NCBI GenBank assembly: GCA_011524535.1
Contig: WTKD01000008.1
Coordinates: 1 to 36,609, forward strand
Length of the DNA stretch: 36,609 nt
Origin: Spirochaetaceae bacterium
GTDB taxonomy: Bacteria > Spirochaetota > Spirochaetia > WTKD01
Direction: 5' to 3'
Positions 18,073-26,137 of the stretch are shown here, piece by piece. Position numbers and translations under genes: made by a program. The notes under the pieces were generated by a model, which worked only from the letters and a program-made list of their open reading frames with translations, searched no databases and was not told where the DNA came from. Every line of letters starts with the position of its first letter. The first letter of the stretch is position 1.

Positions 18073-19569
18073 TTATTTTGTTTTGAATTGCTTTGTATCA
18101 ATCGAGTGTTTTGCAATTCTTAATCGTAATATTCTATGACTGATTTTCAATAATTTTGCGGTTGTGCTTATCGAACCACGAGATATTTTCAAGGCATCTT
18201 GTATGATACTTGCTTCATAGGTGTCCATAAGTTCCTGTAGAGACCCAGAAAAGGCCGTTTTAGTCGATTCTGCGCTCTGCAGTGTGGGAGGTAGATGATG
18301 GGGGTGTATGACGCCTTCTGTGTTCTTTAGACTTGCCAATTCCAGTGTATCGGATAATTCGCGAACATTTCCTGGCCAGTGATAATTTATCAAGAGGTCG
18401 ATGGCTGAACTGCTTATACGTTTTATTGGAATAAAATGTTTTTCGTACAAATTAGACACAAAGTGGTTTGCAAGCAGAGGTATATCACTTTTTCTGTTTC
18501 GCAATGGGGGTATCGGTATATGTATAGAGGAGAAATAGTCTTGTAGTGAGGGTAAAAGAGTTGAGGGACCCTGGTCTGACTCAGCATATACATCACTCGC
18601 AAAAATTCTTGTATTTATTTGATGGCATTCATTTGTAACGGGATTTACTAGAGTCCCAGATCGAAAAAAGTTAAACAGTTTTTCTTGGATTATCGGGGAC
18701 ATCGAAGATATTTCATCGATATATAGGGTTCCGAGATGGGCATTTTTTAATAAACCGGCAGTGTCTGCGGAGCCAAATAAACGTTCTTCTAGGTTGTTTT
18801 CTAGTGTTTTTTGGGCGGGGACATAGATAAACGCATGATCGGACCTATCACTGTTGTGGTGGATGATATGCGCGAGATAGTTTTTTCCCGTACCCGATTC
18901 CCCAGTTAGATATACTGGTGAGTCGCTCCTGCAGGAAAAAGCTATTTTTTCAAATACAGAACTCATGGAAGCAGCGTTTCCAATAAAATTGGAGATTTTG
19001 TGTTTGTCTGATATTTCGGCTCGGAGTCTCTTGTTTTCTTGAAGCAATTGTTCTCGATCTTCGGTGATGCGTTGTCGCAACCTGATTGCCTGGGTTACGA
19101 GAGAAGAAATGACCGAAAGCAGGCGTAGATGTTGCTCGAGTGTTTCTTTATTGTTTTGATACTCGTCTATGGCAATTGCGCCTATTGGATCGCCTTCTAT
19201 TTTTATGGGAGCACATATAAATGCGAGATTTTCTTCCATTTGCAAGCGTGATTTTGTTTTATTCAAGAATGCTGGTTCATGCGCAACTGAAGGGATGAGG
19301 CGAGAAATACCCGTTGAAATGACAGTGCCGATAATTCCTTCACCCAGATTATAGCGGGTTCTTGTTTTTTCGAGATCGGTCAGTCCGTAGGCTTCTTCTA
19401 TTTGAATATCATTTTTTGATTTATTAAGTATGGTGATCATACCGCGAGGGCTATCGAAATATTCACAGACCGTCTGTAGAACAGGATATATAACGAGTTG
19501 TATGTCCGGATTTCTATCTAGAATTTGACTGATTGAAAATAGAAGTTCTAGTTCGTGGTCGTTTTTCAT
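18073..19569 (-). CDS. GAF-AAA+-Fis regulator of the NtrC/NifA type, lacking the GAFTGA loop
   Basis: The 498-residue product has a GAF-like sensor domain (about 1-165), a short coiled linker, an AAA+ domain (about 190-430) and a Fis-type helix-turn-helix (about 445-491). Walker A is GESGTGKN (223-230) and Walker B is TLYIDE (281-286); WPGNVREL (398-405) is the usual sensor region. Between LFG (264-266) and GTLYIDE only 13 residues remain, about ten fewer than normal, and GAFTGA is gone. The arginine-finger region that normally reads FRxDLYYRL is LQDYFSSI. A normal sigma-54 activator needs both. The protein may act without sigma-54, as TyrR does, or be a degenerate activator. Its ATG lies 2 bp after the pyk stop, so the two are probably co-transcribed and translationally coupled. 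Confidence 0.85.
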   Translation of the reverse strand: MKNDHELELLFSISQILDRNPDIQLVIYPVLQTVCEYFDSPRGMITILNKSKNDIQIEEAYGLTDLEKTRTRYNLGEGIIGTVISTGISRLIPSVAHEPAFLNKTKSRLQMEENLAFICAPIKIEGDPIGAIAIDEYQNNKETLEQHLRLLSVISSLVTQAIRLRQRITEDREQLLQENKRLRAEISDKHKISNFIGNAASMSSVFEKIAFSCRSDSPVYLTGESGTGKNYLAHIIHHNSDRSDHAFIYVPAQKTLENNLEERLFGSADTAGLLKNAHLGTLYIDEISSMSPIIQEKLFNFFRSGTLVNPVTNECHQINTRIFASDVYAESDQGPSTLLPSLQDYFSSIHIPIPPLRNRKSDIPLLANHFVSNLYEKHFIPIKRISSSAIDLLINYHWPGNVRELSDTLELASLKNTEGVIHPHHLPPTLQSAESTKTAFSGSLQELMDTYEASIIQDALKISRGSISTTAKLLKISHRILRLRIAKHSIDTKQFKTK

Positions 19570-19571
19570 GC

Positions 19572-21341
19572 TTATGACTCAATTTCATATATTATCATCT
19601 CTCCCCCCGATAATCCGATTGGCTTTCCTTCTTCCAGATTTGCTACTTTTGTGTGAATACCGGCTACAACTACTAGCTGTGGATTGTGGTACACCAAATC
19701 ATCAAGAACTTGGAGATATGAATTACAAACTATTCCTTTCACGTGCCTCAACAATGAAAAATCTTCTGTGTTGAGGTCCTCACATACAAGGATGAGATTC
19801 TGTTTCAGTTGCATGTCCTGCCGAGCTTTTTGTATGTCTTTCATATGATATACAATACCTTCTGCAAAGGTTCCATACCCTTGGAATCCACGTTGCAGTA
19901 TTTTTCCGACGAAACGTATCATGATGGTGTTGAGCATAGTAGCGCTTGTTAGGGGCAACCCAGCTGCAACGGTGACAAAATCTCTGCTTCTTACTATATT
20001 TTCTTTCATCGCTATTGCGATGGTATTATCGATTATTTCTTCAATGTCGGGAGAGTCTTTCTTAGGGAGAAGGACAGGGTAGACGCCCGAATATATGAGC
20101 AAGCTCTTATAGACTTGTTCATTCGATGTAGGTGCTATGATTGGCTGAGAAGGGCGAAACATGGAAAGAATATGTGGGCTATTGCCACGTAAAGTTGGGG
20201 CAATGATGGCACTGGATTTGGTGTCTGATGCGGTAATACAGGTTGATTTTGTTACTGCCGATCGAACATCTTTCACCTGTTCATGCAATGAAAACAGCTG
20301 TTTGCAATGTTCCCGGTACATTTTCGATGATTCTATTTTAGAAGCAATATTATGCATCGTTTTGACCGCCTGCACGGGATATTTTCCGTTTGCTGTTTCT
20401 GCTGACAGCATAATTGCATCGGTCCCATCAAGGATTGCATTGGCTACATCGGTTGCCTCTGCACGCGTTGGTCTAGGATTTACAATCATAGATTCAAGCA
20501 TCTGTGTTGCTGTTATGACCGCTTTACCGTATTGGTTGCAGATACGAATGATTGTTTTTTGCGCCATCGGAACATCCTCTGGCTTTAGTTGAACTCCCAG
20601 GTCACCTCGTGCGACCATAGCTCCACTGGAAGCAAGTACTATTGAGTGAATATTATCCAAGGCTTCTTTGGTTTCGATCTTGGCTATTATCTTCATAGCA
20701 GCCTTATGCCCTTCAAGCTGGGCTTTGATCGATAAGATGTCCTCCACCGTTTGAACAAATGAAGCTGCGAGGAAATCCATATTCATCGATGCCCCAAAGG
20801 CTATATCTTCTATGTCTGCTTCCGTTAATATCGGTAGAGAAACCTTTGTGCCAATGACGTTTACATTCTTGTTTGAGCCAAAAGAACCGCCTGTAATGAC
20901 TTTACAGAAAATTTGAGCGTCTCTTATCTCTTGTACTTCTAGTTCAATTAATCCATCAGCAATGAGTATTTTTACGCCCTTGCTTACGTCCTTTGACAAA
21001 AGAGTATGATTTACAGAAAGAAGGCTGGGGGTACACAGGCTTTCTTTATCACCGGTAACGATGATATCCGAACCTTCTTCCAAGGTTATTTTTTCTCCAT
21101 CGATTGTTTTACCGGTACGTATTTGTGGACCTTTTGTGTCGAGGAGGGTAGCGACTGGTATGCCTGTTTCTTTACTCGCAGTCAATACCGTGTGTATACG
21201 CTCTTTATGTTCTTCATGTGAACCATGGCTAAAATTGAAACGAGCTATTGTCATGCCTGATTCCAATAGTTGTTTAACTAGGTCAAGGCTATCGCAAGTT
21301 GGTCCAATTGTACAAACGATTTTTGTTTTTCTCTTGTTCAT
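19572..21341 (-). CDS. pyk: Pyruvate kinase with a C-terminal extra domain
   Basis: Pyruvate kinase makes pyruvate and ATP from phosphoenolpyruvate and ADP, the last step of glycolysis. The 589-residue product has RFNFSHG (34-40), LDTKGPQIRTG (67-77), the catalytic lysine in IIAKIE (Lys221), VARGDLGV (243-250) and the TATQMLESMI and PTRAEATDVANAILDGTDAIMLSAE blocks. All look functional. After about residue 480 comes an extra domain of about 110 residues, in the place of the PEP-utiliser-like domain of Bacillus-type enzymes. It ends GLSGGEMIIYE but lacks the usual TSHAA motif. The regulator gene follows after 2 bp. A palindrome and a TATAAT box lie just upstream. Confidence 0.95.
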   Translation of the reverse strand: MNKRKTKIVCTIGPTCDSLDLVKQLLESGMTIARFNFSHGSHEEHKERIHTVLTASKETGIPVATLLDTKGPQIRTGKTIDGEKITLEEGSDIIVTGDKESLCTPSLLSVNHTLLSKDVSKGVKILIADGLIELEVQEIRDAQIFCKVITGGSFGSNKNVNVIGTKVSLPILTEADIEDIAFGASMNMDFLAASFVQTVEDILSIKAQLEGHKAAMKIIAKIETKEALDNIHSIVLASSGAMVARGDLGVQLKPEDVPMAQKTIIRICNQYGKAVITATQMLESMIVNPRPTRAEATDVANAILDGTDAIMLSAETANGKYPVQAVKTMHNIASKIESSKMYREHCKQLFSLHEQVKDVRSAVTKSTCITASDTKSSAIIAPTLRGNSPHILSMFRPSQPIIAPTSNEQVYKSLLIYSGVYPVLLPKKDSPDIEEIIDNTIAIAMKENIVRSRDFVTVAAGLPLTSATMLNTIMIRFVGKILQRGFQGYGTFAEGIVYHMKDIQKARQDMQLKQNLILVCEDLNTEDFSLLRHVKGIVCNSYLQVLDDLVYHNPQLVVVAGIHTKVANLEEGKPIGLSGGEMIIYEIES

Positions 21342-21370
21342 ACGAGCTTACTCACAGTTATTTTAGAAAT

Positions 21371-21390
21371 TTTCTTAATAAGAAATTATA
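21371..21390 (-). promoter_or_regulatory. Candidate pyk promoter -10 box with an overlapping palindrome
   Basis: On the minus strand a perfect TATAAT occupies 21390-21385. No good -35 box is seen at the standard distance. Immediately downstream, and overlapping the expected transcription start, is a palindrome TTTCTTAATAAGAAA (21371-21385) with two 7-bp arms around one base. It ends 30 bp before the pyk ATG, a position typical of a repressor operator. The identity of any protein that binds it is unknown; the regulator encoded just after pyk is an obvious candidate, by inference only. Confidence 0.35.
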
Positions 21391-21423
21391 TTTCATAACT
21401 GGGATTATGGGGAAGACAGGAGA

Positions 21424-21879
21424 TTATTCTTCGGTAAAATCTTTAATCAGCATTTCGAGCTCGGATTCACTTGCACCAAATTGGGAATGTTCCTTATTTC
21501 GCCCCTCGCTCTTGAGTTGTTCAAGGTAGTTTTTTGTTTTTATCTGTTGGCTAAGAATTTTCTTTGCTGCCTTTCCAAGGCTAGAATTTGATATACCTTT
21601 ATCAGTGGAAGTTTGTTTTTCGATCAGAATGTGCAGGAGTTGTACGAAGCGGTCTACAACATGATGCAATAGGAGTACATAGGAAGAGCGTTCAACAAAA
21701 AAACTATTTGAGGAAATAAATGTATTCAAGCGTTCTACCACTACATCTATGAAAGTGATGTCTTCAAGGCATTTTTTAGCGATAGCCGAGTCTTCAAGAA
21801 GTTCCAATTTTTGAGCTCCTTGAACGATTTGAACATATTTGTATGCAATATACGCTTTATTTTTAAAGTGTTGTTCCAT
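21424..21879 (-). CDS. Uncharacterised helical protein
   Basis: I do not recognise this protein. From the ATG at 21879 (MEQHFKNKAYIAYKYVQ) it has 151 residues. An upstream in-frame ATG at 21906 would add nine residues (MCELSTKIS), but that start lies inside the TTGACA-17-TATCAT promoter of the divergent rpsF operon, and neither start has a strong ribosome-binding site. The sequence is predicted helical by its pattern, with no signal peptide, no membrane segment, and a charged, flexible end rich in Ser, Glu and Lys (LKSEGRNKEHSQFGASESELEML). It lies upstream of pyk on the same strand with an 82-bp gap, so it may or may not share its transcript. Confidence 0.7.
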   Translation of the reverse strand: MEQHFKNKAYIAYKYVQIVQGAQKLELLEDSAIAKKCLEDITFIDVVVERLNTFISSNSFFVERSSYVLLLHHVVDRFVQLLHILIEKQTSTDKGISNSSLGKAAKKILSQQIKTKNYLEQLKSEGRNKEHSQFGASESELEMLIKDFTEE

Positions 21880-21890
21880 GCTTATCTTTG

Positions 21891-21919
21891 TTGACAGTTC
21901 GCACATTCAATACTATCAT
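21891..21919 (+). promoter_or_regulatory. Sigma-70-type promoter of the rpsF-ssb-rpsR operon
   Basis: A consensus TTGACA (21891-21896) is followed by exactly 17 bp and TATCAT (21914-21919), 5 of 6 matches to TATAAT. Transcription would begin near 21926, about 18 nt before the rpsF ATG. The element is the best promoter match I found in the window. It overlaps the possible extended 5' end of the divergent gene, which argues for that gene's shorter start. Confidence 0.65.
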
Positions 21920-21943
21920 TTTCCATAGGGTATAGTAAATTAT

Positions 21944-22249
21944 ATGAGCCAAAAAGATTCGCAATATGAGATAACTTGCATATTTTATTCTGATACTTCC
22001 AAGTTTCACGCAGGCAGAGACCAGGTGAGGGAAGTTATTAAGAAGTTAGGGATGAAAATTGCCGGAGAAGAATATATGGGACTGAAAGAACTCGCCTATC
22101 CCATAGAAAAAGAAAAACAAGGAAATTACTTTTTGTACAAAGTTATTTCAAGACCAGAAGATGCCCACCGAGTTAGGAGTGAACTTAGGCATAACACAAG
22201 TGTTTTACGGATGATGGTCATAAAGTGCGAGGAGCTATGGCTGACATAA
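21944..22249 (+). CDS. rpsF: 30S ribosomal protein S6
   Basis: S6 binds with S18 on the platform of the 30S subunit. The 101-residue product has YEITCIFYSDTS, MGLKELAYPIEKEKQGNYFLYKV and the RHNTSVLRMMVIK end, matching the family. The leader is short and has only a weak AGGG 13 nt upstream of the ATG. Its 3' end overlaps ssb by 13 bp, so S6, SSB and S18 are probably made together, as in many bacteria. Confidence 0.94.
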   Translation: MSQKDSQYEITCIFYSDTSKFHAGRDQVREVIKKLGMKIAGEEYMGLKELAYPIEKEKQGNYFLYKVISRPEDAHRVRSELRHNTSVLRMMVIKCEELWLT

Positions 22250-22665
22250 ACGCCGTTGTTGTTGGAGGTCGGCTAGTAAGAGATGCTGAGCTAAAATATA
22301 CGGGAGGCGGGTTGGCAATATGTACCTTTTCAATTGCGGTTAATCGTAGAAGAAAAAACGGCGAAGAATGGATTGAGGAAGCGAGCTTCTTCGATTCTGT
22401 TATGTTTGGTCGGTACGGAGAAGCTTTGCAAAAAAGTCTGATAAAAGGGAAATCCGTGGTTGTGCAGGGTGAACTGAGACAAAATCGTTGGGAGCGAGAC
22501 GGAAAAACGAGATCTTCGGTTGAGATTATTGTTGAGCAGGTTCAACTTTCTTCGAGTGGCGATTCATCAGGCAGACCATCAAACGCTAGCGGAGAATCTA
22601 CTAATCGTTCGTTTGATCAAAGTGTAGATTCTGATGACTCGTTTAACGATGACATACCGTTTTAA
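22237..22665 (+). CDS. ssb: Single-stranded DNA-binding protein
   Basis: SSB coats single-stranded DNA in replication, recombination and repair. From the ATG at 22237 (MADINAVVVGGRLVRDAELKYT) it has 142 residues. The OB-fold signatures are present (FSIAVNRR, SFFDSVMFGRYGEAL, VVVQGELRQNRWERDGKTRSSVEI). A Ser/Gly/Asn-rich linker ends in the partner-binding tip DDIPF. An in-frame GTG at 22225 could extend it by four residues. GAGGAG stands only 2 nt before the chosen ATG, so coupling with rpsF is likely. Confidence 0.95.
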   Translation: MADINAVVVGGRLVRDAELKYTGGGLAICTFSIAVNRRRKNGEEWIEEASFFDSVMFGRYGEALQKSLIKGKSVVVQGELRQNRWERDGKTRSSVEIIVEQVQLSSSGDSSGRPSNASGESTNRSFDQSVDSDDSFNDDIPF

Positions 22666-22689
22666 TTTTGTGTGACATAAGGAATACGT

Positions 22690-23007
22690 ATGAGTGAGAT
22701 AAAAAAAGATACTGAACAAAATCAGCAGTCAGAAAACAGAGGTTCTCGTTTCAGAGGAAATCAGTCCGGAGGTCGTGGTGAATATCGTGGGCGAGGTAGA
22801 TTTGCTCCTCGATATCGCGAAAGCATAGATTTCCAAACAATTGAGATAAATTACAAAAAGCCAGATGTGCTGAGAAATTTTGTAACAGAGCAGGGAAAGA
22901 TTCTTCCTCGCCGAATAACACGAGTTTCCGCAAAAATTCAACGAAAAATAGTTCGCGAAATAAAGAAAGCAAGAATACTCGCTTTACTTCCTTTCGAGAA
23001 CAAATAA
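22690..23007 (+). CDS. rpsR: 30S ribosomal protein S18
   Basis: S18 pairs with S6 on the 30S platform. The C-terminal half is typical: [32 protein letters not shown], then [20 protein letters not shown]. At 105 residues it is longer than the usual 75-90. The excess is an N-terminal leader rich in Arg and Gly ([19 protein letters not shown]). The ribosome-binding site AAGGAA precedes the ATG by 5 nt; the same ACATAAGGAA string recurs before the next gene. Confidence 0.95.
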   Translation: MSEIKKDTEQNQQSENRGSRFRGNQSGGRGEYRGRGRFAPRYRESIDFQTIEINYKKPDVLRNFVTEQGKILPRRITRVSAKIQRKIVREIKKARILALLPFENK

Positions 23008-23026
23008 TTCACATAAGGAACTCTTT

Positions 23027-23971
23027 ATCTTTAAGGAATTTAGAGAGAAATACAAATTCCCGCTTGCGATTTTGACAAGTACGCTTTTGTTCTTCTTTTT
23101 TTTCTGGTTGTATACTTTGCCTTTGCAGGCACTTGTGTATTCTTCAAAAGATCGCCAGAAAACAGCAAACCAACTTCAACTTTTCTTTCTCGTCTTGCTT
23201 TTATTGAGCTTTTATATGGGCATAAATACGACGAATGGAGATATTTCCGTATCTCGACTTTCACCTTTTTTGACTAGAGGTTCACTTTTTAACATTCTTA
23301 TTCTTATCGCAGGTTCTGTTTCGATATTCTGCTTTAACTCATCCCAGATGAGCAAAGAGATAAAATTCCTAATTTCAGGGGCAAGTTCGGCTGTGATAGG
23401 GAGTCTCGCTGGGGTATATTCTATATCTCACGAACGGTTTTTGCGGGATACGTATGAGTGGTTATCCCAAATAGCGGAAAATCCTGGGTCCTACGAAGAT
23501 TTCTTTTCTGCATTGGTTATTATTTTCTCTTTCCTCGGAGTATTTATATTTTTCATAAACTGGACAGGATTCTTTTTTGCATTTCGGTACCGGGCGAAAA
23601 AGAATGGGGAAAAATTTGCAGTTCTTCGTCGTTTGGAGGGTTTATCTTTTCCAACACATACAGTATGGGTCGGCATACTTTCTTTGATAGCTCTAGCCTT
23701 TTTTGCTCTCATTCCAGGTGATTACACCACATGGATCGTTGGTATAGCTAATGTTTTGATTATATTTGTGTTACTCTATGGATTGCAGGGGCTTGGTCTT
23801 GTCGGTAGCTATCTCAGATATAAAGAATTGCCAGAGCATCGGATTAATGGTACAATAATTTCTCTGGTAGTTGTTTCTGCATTCCCAATTATAGGTAATT
23901 TTTGCTTTGCACTGTTATGTATATTGGGAATTGCAAAGCTCTGGATTAGAATACCTACGCGAGGAATATGA
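23027..23971 (+). CDS. Integral membrane protein between rpsR and rplI, with an unusual start
   Basis: I do not recognise the family with certainty. Bacillus has a membrane protein (YybS, DUF2232) at the same place, so a relative is possible. The product is strongly hydrophobic with about seven or eight membrane segments and a Lys/Arg-rich loop near the middle (FRYRAKKNGEKFAVLRR). No ATG or GTG lies near the N-terminus. A TTG at 23072 has no ribosome-binding site and would start within the first helix. AAGGAA (23015-23020) stands 6 nt before an ATC at 23027, giving a charged leader FKEFREKYKFPLAI. I use that codon as the likely start (314 residues). The gene ends 1 bp before rplI. Confidence 0.6.
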   Translation: MFKEFREKYKFPLAILTSTLLFFFFFWLYTLPLQALVYSSKDRQKTANQLQLFFLVLLLLSFYMGINTTNGDISVSRLSPFLTRGSLFNILILIAGSVSIFCFNSSQMSKEIKFLISGASSAVIGSLAGVYSISHERFLRDTYEWLSQIAENPGSYEDFFSALVIIFSFLGVFIFFINWTGFFFAFRYRAKKNGEKFAVLRRLEGLSFPTHTVWVGILSLIALAFFALIPGDYTTWIVGIANVLIIFVLLYGLQGLGLVGSYLRYKELPEHRINGTIISLVVVSAFPIIGNFCFALLCILGIAKLWIRIPTRGI

Positions 23972-23972
23972 A

Positions 23973-24659
23973 ATGAATGTTCAGGTTGTTTTGATACAAG
24001 ATGTGCCCAATTTGGGTGGAGAGGGGCAGGTTTGCACCGTGAAAGCAGGGTATGCGAGGAATTATTTGTTTCCACAGAAATACGCATTGCCACACAATAA
24101 CACTACTCTATCGGTCATGAAGAGTCGTGCCTCCATTATAGAAAAGAAAAGAGAAGAAAAGTTAAAATCTGTTCTCTCGATGAAAGAAAGTTTGCAAGGT
24201 TCCGTATTTAGAGCTCGATCAAGAGCTGCGGAGAGTGGAAAATTATTTGGCTCGATTACCAATGCAAATATTCTGGAGGCCTTGGAAGCGGAAGGTATTC
24301 AATTAGACAGGCGTAATTTGCACCTTGAGCCTCATTCTGTTCGACAGATTGGTGTCTATCGAGTGCGACTAGATCTATATGCCAGCGAATCTATTGATCT
24401 TCCCTTGGAAGTTGAGGCATTATCTAGTGAACAAGAACGAGAAGTTCTCACACTCTGGAGTGCGGAAAAGATACGTGCAGAGCAAGAAACAAAAGAAGAA
24501 GAAGCTGGTGAACAGGTAGCCAGTACTGAGTCCGAAGCGTCGATTGAAGCAAGCCCAAGCGATGCTGTAGATAGTACTGTTCTTGAAGAGCCGGATTCAC
24601 ATCAGGAAACGCTTTCAGAAACAGCATATCAAGATAGTTCCGACGTAGACAATTCTTAG
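23973..24659 (+). CDS. rplI: 50S ribosomal protein L9 with a long acidic tail
   Basis: L9 bridges the L1 stalk base and suppresses frameshifting. The start at 23973 (MNVQVVLIQDVPNLGGEGQ) has GAGGA 8 nt upstream. The N-domain signature VKAGYARNYLFPQKYA and the C-domain (KLFGSITNANILEAL to about residue 150) are normal. The product has 228 residues instead of about 150. The excess is a C-terminal tail rich in Glu, Ser, Ala and Asp, probably disordered. The longer open frame from 23907 is an overlap with the membrane-protein gene. dnaB starts 9 bp downstream. Confidence 0.95.
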   Translation: MNVQVVLIQDVPNLGGEGQVCTVKAGYARNYLFPQKYALPHNNTTLSVMKSRASIIEKKREEKLKSVLSMKESLQGSVFRARSRAAESGKLFGSITNANILEALEAEGIQLDRRNLHLEPHSVRQIGVYRVRLDLYASESIDLPLEVEALSSEQEREVLTLWSAEKIRAEQETKEEEAGEQVASTESEASIEASPSDAVDSTVLEEPDSHQETLSETAYQDSSDVDNS

Positions 24660-24668
24660 CGGTATTAG

Positions 24669-26072
24669 ATGAGCGAGTCTCGGGTACAACCACATAGTGA
24701 CGAGGCAGAGCTTGCGACCCTAGGTGCGATATTAATAGATCCAGAGTCCTTAGACGATATCCTTCCTATACTGCGTAGCGATGATTTTTACAGAAAAAAA
24801 CATGGCATCGTATATGAAGCCTTAGAATATCTGCATCTTCAGCAAAAAAACATAGATTATCTTACACTTTCTGAACGTTTAAAGGTCATAAAGCAGCTCG
24901 ATGCTGTAGGAGGTGAGGCATTTGTTCTTGAACTAACCAATACAGTGCCTTCGAGTGCAAACCTTAGAGATTATGCCGAGCTTGTTCGCGAAATGAGTAT
25001 GCGGAGGGCACTCATTCGCATATCCTCTGAGGCCATAGAACAGGCATATCGGCTCGACGTAGATTTGGGCGCTATCTTAGATGAAGCAGAGCGGAAGATA
25101 TTCAATGTTGTTGAGAAACAAAACACAGTCACCTATAGGAATATAAAGGAAGATGTTGGTAAAACCTTCAACTACATAGCGGACAGGAGAGAAAGAGAAG
25201 GAAATTCCTTGCTCACTGGTGTTCCATCTGGATTTCAAGAACTCGATGATATGCTGGGAGGATTTCAGAAATCAGAGTTTATAGTCCTCGGCGCACGCCC
25301 ATCAATTGGAAAAACAGCCTTTGCCCTATCGATGGTATTGCACTCTGCGGTGAAGAAAGAAATTCCGACGGCTCTTTTTTCTTTGGAAATGTCGGGAGCA
25401 GCCCTGGCTCAACGTTTGCTTTCAATGGAATCACGAATAGATAATTTTCTTCTTAGAAATGGCAAATTGAGCGCTCGTGATATGAAGACATTACGCGACA
25501 CAGCAGAGTCATTATATGGTGCTCAGCTGTGGATTTCAGACGAATCAACTATTAGTCTTTTGGATTTGCGTTCCTTGGTCAGAAGGTTGAGACGAAAGCA
25601 TAACGTTGAATTGGTCATTATCGATTATATTTCTTTGATTGGAACGGTCCAAAACAGTGCAATGGCTCGCCACGAACAAATTGCAGAAATTTCGCGATCC
25701 TTGAAGGCCTTAGCCCGAGAAATAGATATTCCTATCATCGCTCTTTCACAGCTTACCAGAGATACCGAGGGGAAAAGACCTATGCTATCGAGTATTAGGG
25801 AATCTGGAGCGATAGAACAGGATGCGGATGTAGTATTGTTTTTGCACCGAGAACGTGAAATTGCAAATAAAAGTGCAGAAAAAACAGGATTAAAAACAGA
25901 GGTAATCGTGGCAAAACAAAGGAATGGTCCCATTGGAATCCATAATGTAACATTTCTGCCAAATACGGTTCGTTTTGAGCCCTATGTTGATCCTGTGCAG
26001 TATGCGTTAGATTCTGGAGCTCGCTCTGCTCCCCCGTTGCCTCCAGGGGATTATGATCCCCCACAACGTTAG
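24669..26072 (+). CDS. dnaB: Replicative DNA helicase
   Basis: DnaB is the hexameric 5'-3' helicase of the replication fork. The 467-residue product has the N-terminal domain for primase contact (about 1-150, from PHSDEAELATLGAIL) and a RecA-like domain. That domain shows Walker A GARPSIGKT (208-216; GRPSMGKT is usual), LFSLEMS, Walker B VELVIIDYISLI, ALSQLTR and the DADVVLFLHRE block. A proline-rich tail ends it. It closes the rpsF operon and is convergent with the 26138-28006 gene, 65 bp away, with no clear terminator between them. Confidence 0.96.
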   Translation: MSESRVQPHSDEAELATLGAILIDPESLDDILPILRSDDFYRKKHGIVYEALEYLHLQQKNIDYLTLSERLKVIKQLDAVGGEAFVLELTNTVPSSANLRDYAELVREMSMRRALIRISSEAIEQAYRLDVDLGAILDEAERKIFNVVEKQNTVTYRNIKEDVGKTFNYIADRREREGNSLLTGVPSGFQELDDMLGGFQKSEFIVLGARPSIGKTAFALSMVLHSAVKKEIPTALFSLEMSGAALAQRLLSMESRIDNFLLRNGKLSARDMKTLRDTAESLYGAQLWISDESTISLLDLRSLVRRLRRKHNVELVIIDYISLIGTVQNSAMARHEQIAEISRSLKALAREIDIPIIALSQLTRDTEGKRPMLSSIRESGAIEQDADVVLFLHREREIANKSAEKTGLKTEVIVAKQRNGPIGIHNVTFLPNTVRFEPYVDPVQYALDSGARSAPPLPPGDYDPPQR

Positions 26073-26137
26073 ATACCGATAATCTTTCTAAGCCACAGCA
26101 TGATCAGCATGGAGCTTCCTGGAGATTGTTAAAAACT

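Noticed and set aside
18073-19569. Annotation as an ordinary sigma-54 activator
   Set aside because: The GAFTGA loop and the arginine-finger motif needed for sigma-54 activation are absent.
20161-20592. Plus-strand frame of 143 codons inside pyk
   Set aside because: It is antisense to the most conserved part of pyruvate kinase, has a cysteine-rich unlikely composition and no ribosome-binding site.
21880-21906. Nine-residue longer start of the helical protein upstream of pyk
   Set aside because: It runs into the strong TTGACA-17-TATCAT promoter of the divergent rpsF operon and has no good ribosome-binding site.
26073-26137. Possible terminator between dnaB and the convergent gene
   Set aside because: Only 4-bp arms (AAGC/GCTT and CATG/CATG) with mismatched bulges can be paired, which is too weak to call.
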